DNA of 64,000 nucleotides from Branchiostoma belcheri. Lineage: Eukaryota; Chordata; Leptocardii; Amphioxiformes; Branchiostomatidae. Position 1 is the first letter of the stretch, and each line of letters opens with the position of its first letter. The notes beneath the pieces were generated by a model. The model searched no databases and was not told where the DNA came from. It saw only the letters and a program-made list of their open reading frames with translations. The position numbers and the translations under genes were made by a program. The stretch is from NCBI RefSeq assembly GCF_001625305.1, contig NW_017804465.1, forward strand, positions 1,527,666 to 1,591,665, in the 5' to 3' direction. Shown piece by piece: positions 54,781 through 64,000 of this stretch.

Positions 54781-55626
54781 TAGGTAACTCCTAGCGTCCA
54801 AAACTGTTAAAAACCGGGCTTTTAAAACACCCACTTCCAGCTATGTAGATGCTAGAGCTATAATAAAACAAGAAACACACAATAAACACACAACATCCGT
54901 CTATTGCTATTGTATGGATTGTTGTATTGTGACTGAATGCTGTAACGTTAACCACTAGTAACTGTAAATGTTAACGTTATATTGCCAAGTTTAACAGACA
55001 ACCTATCACAGTTGAATACTACAATGATAGTAAAACCTTTTCAGTTTGCACATACTATTATATTACTATATAGGAAACAGACTGTGTACAATATACAAAC
55101 ATGGTCTATATTGGGAAATTCTATACCTGTATATTACACAAATATATAGTTTGATCCTATTATAGTCTTGGCTGAACTATCGTGTAACCTGTATCTTTTT
55201 TAATTACTTTGAACACCCTTATACCGATGGCACTAACGGCAATTAAACAAGTGATATTCAGTGATATTCAATATATAAATACATGTAGTAGAAAATGACG
55301 TCCACTTTATTGTTGAGTGTCCACTGTACAGCGATCTACGATCTACCTTTGTTTCTGAAATAAAGTTAGAACAAAAATGGGCACACCTAACAAAGGATGA
55401 TATATTCATACAAATATTGTATTCAGTTAACTATGTTGTATTAGAAAAACTCTGTGAATTCGTATACAAATGTGTAGGCTGATTTAAGCATAAACAACGG
55501 CTCAAACAAACAAACAAACAAACAAACAAGTTTTGGTTTTTCAAGTTAGCTGTTGTCTACAGGGTTGTAGTAGGGAGGAGCTGAATTTTCCCTCGGTCTC
55601 GCCGTCGTTCACCATGCAAGCCTTGC
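54781..55626. other. Intergenic region between DLD and the lectin-paralogue gene
   Basis: AT-rich. Holds a LINE 3' fragment (55291-55482) and an (AAAC)n stretch at 55503-55530. TTTATT at 55303-55308 could be the minus-strand poly(A) signal of the gene ending at 55627. Nothing else recognised. Confidence 0.5.
55291..55482 (+). mobile_element. LINE 3' coding fragment
   Basis: Open frame reading ENDVHFIVECPLYSDLRSTF... to CEFVYKCVG and TGA. The E-x-x-x-H-F-x-x-x-C-P-x-Y pattern is the C-terminal signature of many non-LTR retrotransposon proteins. It is followed closely by the (AAAC)n stretch, probably its tail. Strongly 5'-truncated. Confidence 0.7.
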
Positions 55627-57125
55627 TCAAGCTAACGGCTGGAGTTCCTGCCGCTGCGCATGCCCGGCGCTTGACTGGCGAGGAACAAGCATCACGTCAT
55701 CTGCTGTGACGTCATCTGTTGTGACGTCATCATCATCATCGTCATCATCATCATCATCTTCATTATCATCGTCGTCATCATCATCGATGTAGACCTGGAC
55801 GTTTCCCGTTTGGTCTTCGGATTTTTCTTCTGAAACAAGTTCCCATGCTTTCATTTTTTCTTTGCATGCATATATTGTAAGTGCATACGAGTACAATGGG
55901 GCGTCGGGATCGGAAACTACGTTCCTAAATTAAATTTCGTTTGCAAGAGAGAAAGGAAACGTAATGTTTTTGTGCTCTGTTTCGTCTTCTTCCGTTCAAA
56001 ACAGACAAGGTCAATGACCTGCACCAGACGTCAGTCACCATGGTAACTGGTGCCGTAGAAGACACCCTGTGGCGTCGTGTTACATGATTGTCGTTGCGAA
56101 CTGCAAGACAGAGTTGGACTAGCGTCACCTTATATGGAAAGTTTATTGCAAATACATGCCCGAGGGCTAATTGCAGTTACAAACAACATAAGAAAGAAAA
56201 TACATTAAAATACAGTGGTATGTGAGACTATATCTACGTCTAGCATTATACTATATTCTACAACATGCATGGTACTAGTTTTACTTATATATAGTGGTGT
56301 GTTTGGGTATGGATGACCAGAGCAGTAGTTTGTACCCCTGATTTTCTGTTGATATTTCTGTACCCTAATTCTCTCTTTTGTACTACTCATATTGTATTAT
56401 CAAATCAGAGAACCCACATATTATAGACGAAATGGGTAAATTCGTCTCCCACTGTCTGAAAAGAAGATGTCAAACCCAACAAAATACCACGTATGTTGTA
56501 GAATGTAGTATCACGTAGACTCTCATATCATTGTACCTTCTTTCACATAAATTTTGTCTGTATTTGCAATTAGCCTTCGGGCATGTATTTGCAATGAATT
56601 TTCCATATCAAATGGTGTCTACAAGCCCACACGGGCTGGGCGCGCGAAGCGCCCCACACGGAAATAAAGTCACATTCATTCACTGGCTGCAAGGCTAGAC
56701 CACGGGAAGGTAAACATTATGCATTTTCTTTTCAAATGTTAAATAATAATTTCACGGCTCTCGGCGGCAAATGTGCTGATGTTGACACATTGGCGCACCA
56801 AATCTACAGTGCGTTTTTGGCACACAGTTAGACAGATTAGCCTAAGAGGCTCGGTGGGCGTCACTCCACCGTGCAGGTTTGCAAATGTTATACCCACATG
56901 ATTCAGTTTACCTTCTGTTTCAGCTTGCTTTTTCGCCTTAGAACGGCACCACTGCCACAGCTTGTACGCTCCAGTTCCGATAAGTATGGCCAGTCCTACG
57001 ATCAGGGCCTTGAGTAAGATCCTGGTTACGAAGTAGGTGCCAGGGTCTATGGATACTTGGTGCCTGTTGTGAGTAGTGGAACCACCGACGTCCATATCGT
57101 TGTTTCCGTTTCCCTCAAAAAACAT
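55627..57125 (-). CDS. Short single-pass membrane protein, lectin-less paralogue of the neighbouring C-type lectin receptor
   Basis: Two exons, 57125-56912 and 55829-55627, phase 1, 138 residues. Exon 1 encodes a hydrophilic N-terminus, a membrane segment (ALIVGLAILIGTGAYKL) and WQWCRSKAKKQAETEG, clearly related to VQWCRSKPKGQ of the 58513-62339 gene. Exon 2 (EEKSEDQTGNVQVYI, then a run of about 20 Asp with one Asn and Glu, VTTDDVTADDV, and PRQSSAGHAQRQELQPLA) matches the neighbour's tail exon DQTGTVRVHYDD...RQTSGQYQELRPAEYQ, but has lost the YxxL tyrosines and ends early. No signal peptide. The region upstream of the ATG resembles that of the neighbour, which argues that this is the real start. 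It could be an expressed decoy or a decaying copy. Confidence 0.7.
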
Positions 57126-57420
57126 GGTAGATCTTTTTTTGGTGGCTGCAAGATGGTATCAAACTGTCAAGACTGAGTGTCAAATTCTAACAGAACGTAC
57201 AGTATCCAAAACACCACCGAAAACAAAGATACCGGTACAAAAAAAAACAGAAAATTACCTTAAAAGACGTCCAAAGTAGGCGGAAACGTGAAGTTCTGTT
57301 TGGAGAGTAGCTGAATTGGCTTTCGCGTCAGCAGAGGTGGTTAGACCACTTTTGAAGGTCAGGGACCTGTGATGACCCCTACTGTCGCGGTCTTAATGTC
57401 AGCCAACGTGATTGAGTCAT
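57126..57420 (-). promoter_or_regulatory. Upstream region shared with the lectin receptor gene
   Basis: Shares blocks with 62342-62640 in the same order: GTGGCTGCAAGA / GTGGCTACAAGA, ACAGTATCC, AAAACAGAAAA, AAAAGACGT...TAGGCGGAAAC, GGAGAGT, and CTGTCGC(G/A)GTCTTA. This suggests promoter and leader were duplicated with the gene. Confidence 0.7.
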
Positions 57421-58512
57421 GGCAAAAACACAAAACAAGACAATACTCACTTTCACTTGAGTTAAGTGCGGAACGTCCTTTCCCAAGGGCACAAGCGACA
57501 TTCTGAGCAACACTATTCCTTATTATTTGAATGATTATGATATAGATATGTTAGGTTTTATTCGACATTAGGTCTTACTCAACACACTTATTTTATTGTT
57601 GTTACTCTCTTTATGTAGTTTGCCATACATTGTACCATGTGCAATTGTCTTGCAATAAAGTTCTTCTATATTTATTGATTGAATGTCGACTGGCAATGTC
57701 ACATTAAGTGCATGAAATGTGTCGAGTGTTTACAACTTGCGCCTGATTATTACAAATAGATAGCATAAAATCCTACATATTATAATGTTAATAGAGATAG
57801 GAAGACGGCGCAAAGCTCTCGTTCTAACCTCGTACCATCAAAGAGTGGAAGGAACTTGAGCCTGGTGTGGTGGAGGCGGGGTCTCTCGCCTAGTTCAAAA
57901 CTGGACTGGCGAGGACCCTGCTGCATTGAGTCGCCCCTACACGTCTTGTATATATATATATATGTATGTATACGTATATGTATGTATATATATATGTATT
58001 ATATGTTTTACTAACACACTAAATGCACTGTCTTGGCTTACACCAACAGATTCAGTTATTTACTTTCCTTAGTGTTCCCTCCTTCAGTTACCCTTGTTTT
58101 ATTTGTACCGGTCACCTGTTTTGTAAATAACACATGTGCAGCTGCTCGTAATCCGATGCAAATCGGGCTAAGCAGTATATAGATGAATGAAGATCTTTAT
58201 TGTACACACATACCCACTGGGTTAAGCACAGGTCACAACAAAAGGATGGAATATAGATAACGTTAATCGTCAAGTAGCTAAAATCAAGTAAATTCGGTTT
58301 CTTATCGTTTCTTAGTAATGGCAAAAAGGTAAGAACAGATATGTTTCAATATAAAAGGTTTGTCTAAGCTCATTAGAAATATAAATTTATCTGTACAGCT
58401 TAGATGTATGAAGAAGGGGAACATAGATTGTATCAGATTGTAAAGATCTACTCTCTCTTTGTGGTATAGTTTACATTCTGTTACAAAATGAGTATATAGG
58501 ATGAAGAGGAAG
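57421..58512. other. Region between the two paralogues
   Basis: Contains a SINE-like body (57440-57500), a decayed reverse-transcriptase tail at about 57838-57930 (TIKEWKELEPGVVEAGSLA then a stop, FKTGLARTLLH), an ATGT/TA microsatellite (57950-58005), and the minus-strand AATAAA at 58198-58193, a good poly(A) signal for the lectin gene ending at 58513. Confidence 0.5.
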
Positions 58513-61251
58513 TCATGGTACAAGTTCTAGATAAGTGTCGTCTACCGGCTCGTATGGAGTGAAATCGTCTCTTGCGATGGGCTCTACGTACCCCTCTTCC
58601 CGGTCATTCTCATCTAGGAAAACAGAAAATATACTTAGTAATAATTTCTTCATTTTTTAAAAGTTAGATCTTTTGTTCCAACACAAAGAAGTGTTTGAGC
58701 TAGTGTGGACGTCACACTTCAAAGAAGCCACGTGACAAGCCTCGGTGGGTCAGTCTACTGAGGAAGACCAGAGTGACTGGTTGAAAGCTCTAGGTGAGAG
58801 AACGTCTTTGTGTTGGAACAAATGTTTTAACGTTAAACATGTAACACAGATGAACTTAATATCTATCAGGCACCTTCCTACATGTACATCGGCTACATCT
58901 AGCGACGAGAAGCAGAAGCTCTGAGGAAGGTTTCTGATACTAGAAACGTAAGCTAGGTAAGACCATCTTGGTTGTTTTAACTTGTGTGAAAGAAAACTCC
59001 TGTGTCCTATGATGACTTACCGCCGTGCTCCATACCTTGGTACTGGGCCAGCCGGAGTTCCTGGTACTGACCGCATGGCCGGCAAAGAACAGGCCAGCCC
59101 CTCTAATTCTAGATCTGTTCTGCCATTTGCTACATAATGTAACCCAACACCAACGGGTGTCTGCTACAGCCCCAGTTACCATGGTGACAGCCGTCTGGTC
59201 CAGGTCATTGACCCTTTCTGTTTTGAGAAGAAGAGGAAGAAACGAAGGTAAACATAACACCTCACCGCCGTGCTCCAAGCCTTGGTACTCTGCCGGCCGG
59301 AGTTCCTGGTACTGACCGCTCGTCTGGCGAAGAAAATGCGGCGCGCTTTCTGTCGGGACGTCGTCGTAATGGACTCGGACGGTCCCCGTCTGGTCTGGGC
59401 GAGGGAGCGGGACCGGTACCAAACGCACCGCGGTGGAGTTTTCTCCTGCAACATTGTTAACAATGACACAAACGTTATGCATGTTTCGTCCATGAAGGTC
59501 AGACATCCAGGTAATACGATACACCAAAAAGCAGTTACTCAGGCAACTGGATATGATTTTGAAAACGTCAGACGTTTCAGCTAGTCACTGACGAAAACTG
59601 CTGAAACGTCTGACGTTTTCAAAATCATATCCAGTTGCTTGAGTAACTGCTTTTTTGGTGTTTCTGCATGTTTGTTTCGAATCTGCATATCTGATGTTTA
59701 CCCTGCACTTATCTTGTAATCATTCTACCTTAAGCTATATAAGTTTTCTTCTGCAAAATTGTTTATTGTTCCTTGTCAGTTTGCACTAAAAAAGACACCA
59801 ATATGTAATGAATTATGTACATGATGTACATGAAAGTATGTACATAAAACATGATGTAACCCAACACTAGTTACCATGGTGACAGACGTCTGGTTCAGGT
59901 CATTGACCTTATTTGTTTGGAGAAGAAGAGGAAGAAGAAAAATTGTCCATTTTTTACCTTCCAAATCAGCCTGCCTTGAACTTTGGCCCTTCGGCTTGGA
60001 GCGGCACCACTGCACCAGCTGGCTCACCCCCACTCCGAGAATGAACCCGACGACTGCCGTCGCTATGGCAACTCCCGCCAGAACACCAGGCCCCACTTTC
60101 TCGTCTGAAGGCACTTTCCGGCTAGGCCGACTGCCAACTTCAACCGGATGATGACTACTCAAATTTTCTAAACGGACGAAAACATATAGCCTCAACCAGG
60201 CCTTTCTACGGGAATACGGATCGTAGAATTCGGCAAAAAAGAGAGTGAAATTGGCCAAGGGAGTCCGGCCGCGGGGAGGTAGTTTCTTTCCTAGTGCGGC
60301 CAGTCAAACCTACAAGGCGGCCAAACTCCCCTGGCATATATTTTCCTGTATATAGCCAGTGTAGTTAGTCTAATAGAGAATAGAAAACATATGCGTGCGC
60401 GGATATATATATGACATTCATGTAATCAAATCAACATGGCCTTGGTATGTAAATTGCTGAAATAGTGTTTCTGTGCTTTGTTCGTGACTATGCTTTTATA
60501 AACTTTTTTTTATATAAACATCAGGAAAATTAGTTAGATATCATCACGTATGTATGATAATCAAAGTATCCAAAGATTGTAAGACTAACGGAACAATCAT
60601 ATAAGCGCAGGTGTGTTGCAGAGGCTGCGAGTTGCTTACCATGATGCTTTCAAAATCATCATGTCTCAGCCTCGCTCCACTAATAACAGCCTGTTCTTTG
60701 CCCAGTTGGGTGTCGACACTTTTGACGCCAGGAGGCGAAAACTGACGCACTCTTTTGCGGCTCGCCTCCTGGCGTCTGGTAACGACATCATCAGTCTGCT
60801 TTTACGCTCTGATGCCTTCCCCAGAAGTCAGTTCTGTCGTCGGTACTGCCAGTTGGTAAGCAGACCTAAATAGACCTTCGCTTAGTTTCTTTTATCCTAG
60901 GCATTGCATTTTTTAAATCTATGTATATTGTGTTGTCTATATTGTCTTTGGGCTCTGCCTGAATCAAACAATAAATAAAATAACTGTTTTGTCTTCTTGG
61001 GACTAAATTTGAGTCATGTCGCTTTTACCTTCGGTAGTATAACTCTGAGTAGCTGTAGTTGTCGGTTGCGTCGCTGGTTCCGTGGGTGGTTGAGTCGCTG
61101 GTGGCGTCGCTGGTTGCGTGGGTGGTTCCGTGGGTGGTTGACTACTGCCGTCCGGAGACCTGCCTGATTCCAAATATCAACACAATCCAGTCAGGCCTTC
61201 TTAAGTTATGCTGATAATAAATACAGCGAAACAAACACACGCGCGTGCACA

Positions 61252-61286
<35 letters not shown>

Positions 61287-62339
61287 TCATACACGCACAC
61301 GCGCTCACACGCACACACACATGAACGTGAATCTGGAAAGAGTAGAAATCGGCCAAATATAATAGATAGATACAACAGAGAACAGTTTGCCGCCCCCGAA
61401 CTGTACTCTCTAGCGGACAAACTCCCCCGGCATGTTATATCTCTATTTGGCCGATTTCTACTCTTCCCAGCCGCTTCCCGAAGCCTGGTAGAGGCTAAAG
61501 CTGACCTGGTGGAGAGACTTGACAGATGAACTTCCCGGCTTCAGTACACGATCCATCGTTCCATGTGTTCTTTTTGAACCAGAATTCGGGAAAGTACTCG
61601 GCACAGTCCTCGCTATCGCCACCATCGTCGTTGGGTTCTCCTGGACCCCAAGCTGTGAAGTCGCCCAGAGGAACGTTATCGTCCCACATCCAAACTCCCT
61701 CCTGTTCGTGATATGTCAGTCCAAAGCGGAACCAACCGTTCACGTCGACGGCATTTTTTAGTCCGATGAGGAAGTCGTTGGTTGGGTTGTCGCGGGGCAT
61801 GGCGAGGGTCCCCCCGTCTGAAGAACATCTACTGACTGCGCCGATGTAGGTTGTCCTGTCGTCGAAGGCCTTGTAGCACAGGCGACTAGGCTGATGGTAA
61901 ACGTACCTGTCTGGGCAACCTATTTCAGAAGGAAAAAGGTTGTGAGGTCGTGTGGCGTAGCGGCAGAGTGCTCGACTCGGAACCAAGAGGTCCCGGGTTC
62001 GACATGCCACCGATCTTGTGCCCTTGGGAAAGGCACTTTCCACACTTAACTCAAGTGAAATGAGTATTATCCTGTCCTTTATTTGTCCTCTAGGTTGGTG
62101 GCGGCATGAAATAACTTGATTTAACTTGAGTGTGCCGTCACCATGCCTAATCATGAAATATGAGAGAGGGGGGGGGGGTTAGTCTGGTGGAGTCTAGTAG
62201 AAACTCACGTAAACACTGAACCACTGTTCGTCTATCTTGACCGTGAACATGACCTACCTGTTGTTTGAGCTTGACCTCCGGGACTCGAGACCAGCACCTT
62301 GAGTAAGAAGGCGGCTAACAGCAAGACGGAAGACTTCAT
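58513..62339 (-). CDS. C-type lectin receptor, type I membrane protein with tyrosine-rich tail
   Basis: Six minus-strand exons: 62339-62258, 61919-61506, 61163-61029, 60167-59958, 59445-59266, 58613-58513, all joined in phase 1, 373 residues. Signal peptide about 1-23. C-type lectin domain 28-165, one exon, with EPN and WND motifs (calcium-dependent, mannose-type sugar binding expected). Thr/Pro stalk 166-210 (PPTEPPTQPATPP). Membrane segment about 235-258 (GVLAGVAIATAVVGFILGVG). Cytoplasmic tail with Tyr307, 326, 334, 349, 361 and 368, of which YQEL, YQGL and YLEL are YxxL motifs; DDTYLEL near the C-terminus has the acidic-x-Tyr form of a hemITAM. A signalling pattern receptor is a reasonable inference. 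The exon 4 acceptor (60168) was chosen for its pyrimidine tract; an alternative 27 or more bases further in is possible. Confidence 0.85.
58672..58825. mobile_element. MITE-like fold-back, CACAAAGAAGT family
   Basis: Ends TTGTTCCAACACAAAGAAGTG and CTTTGTGTTGGAACAAATG, with GAGGAAGACCAGAGTGACTGG inside. Same family as 27968-28152 and 45870-45960. In the last intron of the lectin gene. Confidence 0.78.
59027..59090 (-). pseudogene. Relic copy of the lectin receptor tail exon
   Basis: On the minus strand it reads CGQYQELRLAQYQGMEHG followed by a strong GTAAGT donor, a copy of the end of exon 5 (SGQYQELRPAEYQGLEHG). Upstream, the matching frame hits a stop and neither nearby AG gives the required phase 1, so it appears unable to replace exon 5. 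Flanking intron sequence is duplicated as well. Confidence 0.75.
59518..59663. mobile_element. Near-perfect hairpin element in a lectin gene intron
   Basis: ACACCAAAAAGCAGTTACTC...CAGACGTTTCAGCT and its complement AGCAGTTTTC...GAGTAACTGCTTTTTTGGTG pair over about 60 bases. Family members occur at 16975, 40195 and 40970. Confidence 0.85.
60180..60375. mobile_element. Fold-back MITE beside lectin exon 4
   Basis: AACCAGGCCTTTCTACGGGA...CGGCAAAAAAGAGAGTGAAA...GGCCAAGGGAGTCCGGCC and GGCGGCCAAACTCCCCTGGC share sequence with 28870-29045. It begins about a dozen bases from the exon 4 acceptor. Confidence 0.72.
60600..60985 (+). mobile_element. LINE 3' fragment in a lectin gene intron
   Basis: Open frame 60613-60873 reads LQRLRVAYHDAFKIIMSQPR, FFAQLGVDTFDARRRKL, FAARLLASGNDIISLL. 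This fits the C-terminal region of non-LTR retrotransposon proteins (L-R-V-A-Y-x-D-A...P-x-F...R-R-K-L). It is followed by AATCAAACAATAAATAAAAT, a typical 3' tail. 5'-truncated. Confidence 0.75.
61245..61322. repeat. (CA)n microsatellite
   Basis: ACACACACATACACACAC repeats in the intron between lectin and stalk exons. Overlapping Thr/His frames are artefacts. Confidence 0.95.
61330..61497. mobile_element. Fold-back MITE next to the lectin-domain exon
   Basis: TCTGGAAAGAGTAGAAATCGGCCAAATA and its complement TATTTGGCCGATTTCTACTC, then CCGCTTCCCGAAGCCTGGTAGAGGCT. The element ends about 10 bases from the donor of the lectin-domain exon (61506). Confidence 0.82.
61938..62160 (+). repeat. tRNA-derived SINE in lectin intron 1
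   Basis: Head GTGTGGCGTAGCGGCAGAGT (A box) and CCCGGGTTCGACATGCC (B box) about 45 bases apart, as in a tRNA. The body contains GATCTTGTGCCCTTGGGAAA and ends CTTGAGTGTGCCGTCACCAT. Body and end recur at 63089-63898. Confidence 0.75.
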
Positions 62340-64000
62340 GTTTACGTGGTGGATACTGGAACCCAGATATACTTTTTAACCTCCAACTTTCAGATACTTG
62401 GGTGGCTACAAGACAGCACTAAATTTTCAAGACAGTATCCGATAAAAGAAAGATACTAGTACCCGTACAAAAAAAGAAAAAACAGAAAAAAATGCCTGAA
62501 AAGACGTGAAAAATAGGCGGAAACCCAAACCTCTGTTAGGAGAGTGAGTTTCGCTTCCGCAAATCGTTTTGGACGACTGACAATTTTTGAAGGGCAAAGT
62601 AACAGTATGACCTCAGCTGTCGCAGTCTTAGCGAGGGGAGGGGGGCATCGACGTGAAGTCCTCACAAGGTCAGTTTTTTTTATTTTTATTTTATTCACAT
62701 GGATTTTTGAGCATCGGATAGGAAGCACTTGTTGTGCTTATGTGAATCCGCTGCTCATAAAACATAATACAAATGTAAACATAAAGATGACATAGAGTAT
62801 AACATAAACATAAAATGAAAGTGGCTGGCGCACCAATACCTATAGCATAACATTAATGAGATTGGTCAAATCTTCCAGAGTGGTGGACATAGTTGGACAC
62901 AATATCAAAGATACGGCAGTTAGTAGGGTATGGGAGGGAGGGGCTACCTGTAAGAAGTAAAGTACATAATGTGGCGTCGTTTGCGTTGAGTGGGTCAGAA
63001 GGGAGTATGTTTTCAAGATGAAGGCAAGGTATGGATAACAACATTTTGGTCCTTTCAGTATTACAAAAGATCGCAGGGTTTTTTTTTATTCCAACATGTA
63101 ATCACCAGACGTGGTGACGACACACTCAAGTTTTTTTTTCAACTTATGTTAATGCCGCCACAAACACAGGGGACAAATACACGACAGGACAGTACTCATT
63201 TTCACCTGAGCTAAGTGATCTTGTGCCACTGATCTTGTGCCCTTAACCTTGGGAAAGACACTTTACACGACTTTCCTCACTTCGCTCAGGTGAAAATGAT
63301 CGAGTATTGTCCCCTGTGTTGGTGGCGGCATTAATGTAAGTTGCTCAGTGGTGGTAAGATTTTGTTGTGGGCAAGTATGTATTGATTTAAATTATGTTCA
63401 CCTGCCTTTGTTCCACTAAGTATTAAGTGTGATCTCTTCTTTTGTAGTCATTTAATTGAAAGGAATCACATTTTGTTGAGCGTATATTGATTTGTTATTC
63501 ATATTTTTGTTATTATTTATGTCAGTTCAAATATTTGTTTACTGTTTTGGTACTTCAATTTTGTATTTATTGGAAAGTACATCAATTATTACTTTCATTT
63601 CATACATATTATTTCTATCATTTGACCTCTGATCTTCAATTCCCTTTTTTTTCTCTTTGATTGATTCTGTTTCAAGTTTGTTATAATTTCAGTATGATTT
63701 TGTATGTTTTATTTATTATTATTGCTAAAAGCAATTATTATTATTATTATTGTTATTTCATTTAATGTGGACTCCAGGAAGAATAGTATGGAGTTGACTT
63801 CCATACTAATGGAGATCTAAATAAACAAACAAACAAACAAACAAACAAACAAAACACTTGAGTGTGCCGTCACCACGTCTTGTGATTACATGTTGGAATT
63901 CAATAGAACACGTGGGACAAGAAATGTGAGGGCGAACCATGAATACCAGTAGCAGGAAGTGTCTCAAATGTCTCCCAAAACACACGAGACGCAGCCTTTC
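62340..64000. other. Upstream region of the lectin receptor gene
   Basis: The first ~300 bases match the upstream region of the paralogue at 57126-57420. The rest holds the inverted SINE composite at 63089-63898, AT-rich sequence and an (AAAC)n stretch. No gene recognised to the window end. Confidence 0.5.
63089..63898. mobile_element. Composite inverted-repeat element built on SINE sequence
   Basis: 42-base inverted ends (TTCCAACATGTAATCACCAG... at 63089-63130 and ...TGTGATTACATGTTGGAA at 63857-63898), 40 of 42 complementary. Inside are SINE bodies in opposite orientation (GGACAAATACACGACAGGAC and GTATTGTCCCCTGTGTTGGT), AT-rich filler and (AAAC)n. The ends equal the 3' end of the SINE at 61938-62160. 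Confidence 0.75.

Noticed and set aside
61945..62015. Functional tRNA gene
   Set aside because: A and B boxes are good, but the arms do not pair into a complete cloverleaf, and the segment is joined to a repeated body with copies elsewhere, as in a SINE.

Overview
The window looks like nuclear DNA of an invertebrate deuterostome, most likely a lancelet (Branchiostoma). This is inferred from the gene content (a single pre-duplication USP4/11/15 gene, an IRAK1-like kinase, a leucine-dehydrogenase-like enzyme in an animal gene with ten introns, vertebrate-like DLD), from TTAGGG-type telomere-like repeats in introns, and from dense small fold-back elements. All exon models were built by hand from splice sites, reading phase and recalled family sequences; none has been aligned or checked against RNA.

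Layout. 142-10484 (+): the 3' part (16 exons) of a USP4/11/15-type ubiquitin protease, whose catalytic-Cys exons lie before the window. 10700-14500: intergenic with fold-back elements. 14517-27917 (+): complete 11-exon mitochondrial-type Glu/Leu/Phe/Val-family dehydrogenase closest to leucine dehydrogenase. A three-exon gene, 22638-19801 (-), lies inside its largest intron and encodes an unrecognised membrane protein with a possible TRADD-N-like domain and a helical-repeat C-terminus. 31271-42862 (+): complete 16-exon IRAK1-like kinase (death domain, Pro-rich linker, kinase, very long tail with four candidate TRAF6-binding motifs). 54411-45557 (-): complete 18-exon dihydrolipoamide dehydrogenase (DLD). 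57125-55627 (-) and 62339-58513 (-): two tandem paralogues. The second is a type I membrane C-type lectin receptor with a tyrosine-rich tail. The first keeps the promoter, membrane exon and tail but lacks the signal peptide, lectin domain and stalk, and has a poly-Asp tail.

The most striking signal crosses gene boundaries. Ends of coding exons, together with the adjoining splice site, are repeatedly duplicated into the neighbouring intron or 3' UTR: about 17 exon ends and more than 20 extra copies in USP, the dehydrogenase, IRAK and DLD. Nearly all copies run into a stop codon soon after leaving the copied segment. In three or four places telomere-like CCCTAA/CCCTGA repeats sit between original and copy. 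Either this genome makes such junction microduplications often, or a polymorphic assembly has interleaved two haplotypes; long reads would decide.

Three or four of the genes (IRAK1-like adaptor kinase, the lectin receptor and its paralogue, and possibly the TRADD-N-like protein) have an innate-immune flavour. Nothing shows that they are co-regulated. The remaining space is introns and intergenic DNA filled with MITE-like fold-backs, tRNA-derived SINE-like repeats, LINE 3' fragments, microsatellites and one minisatellite.
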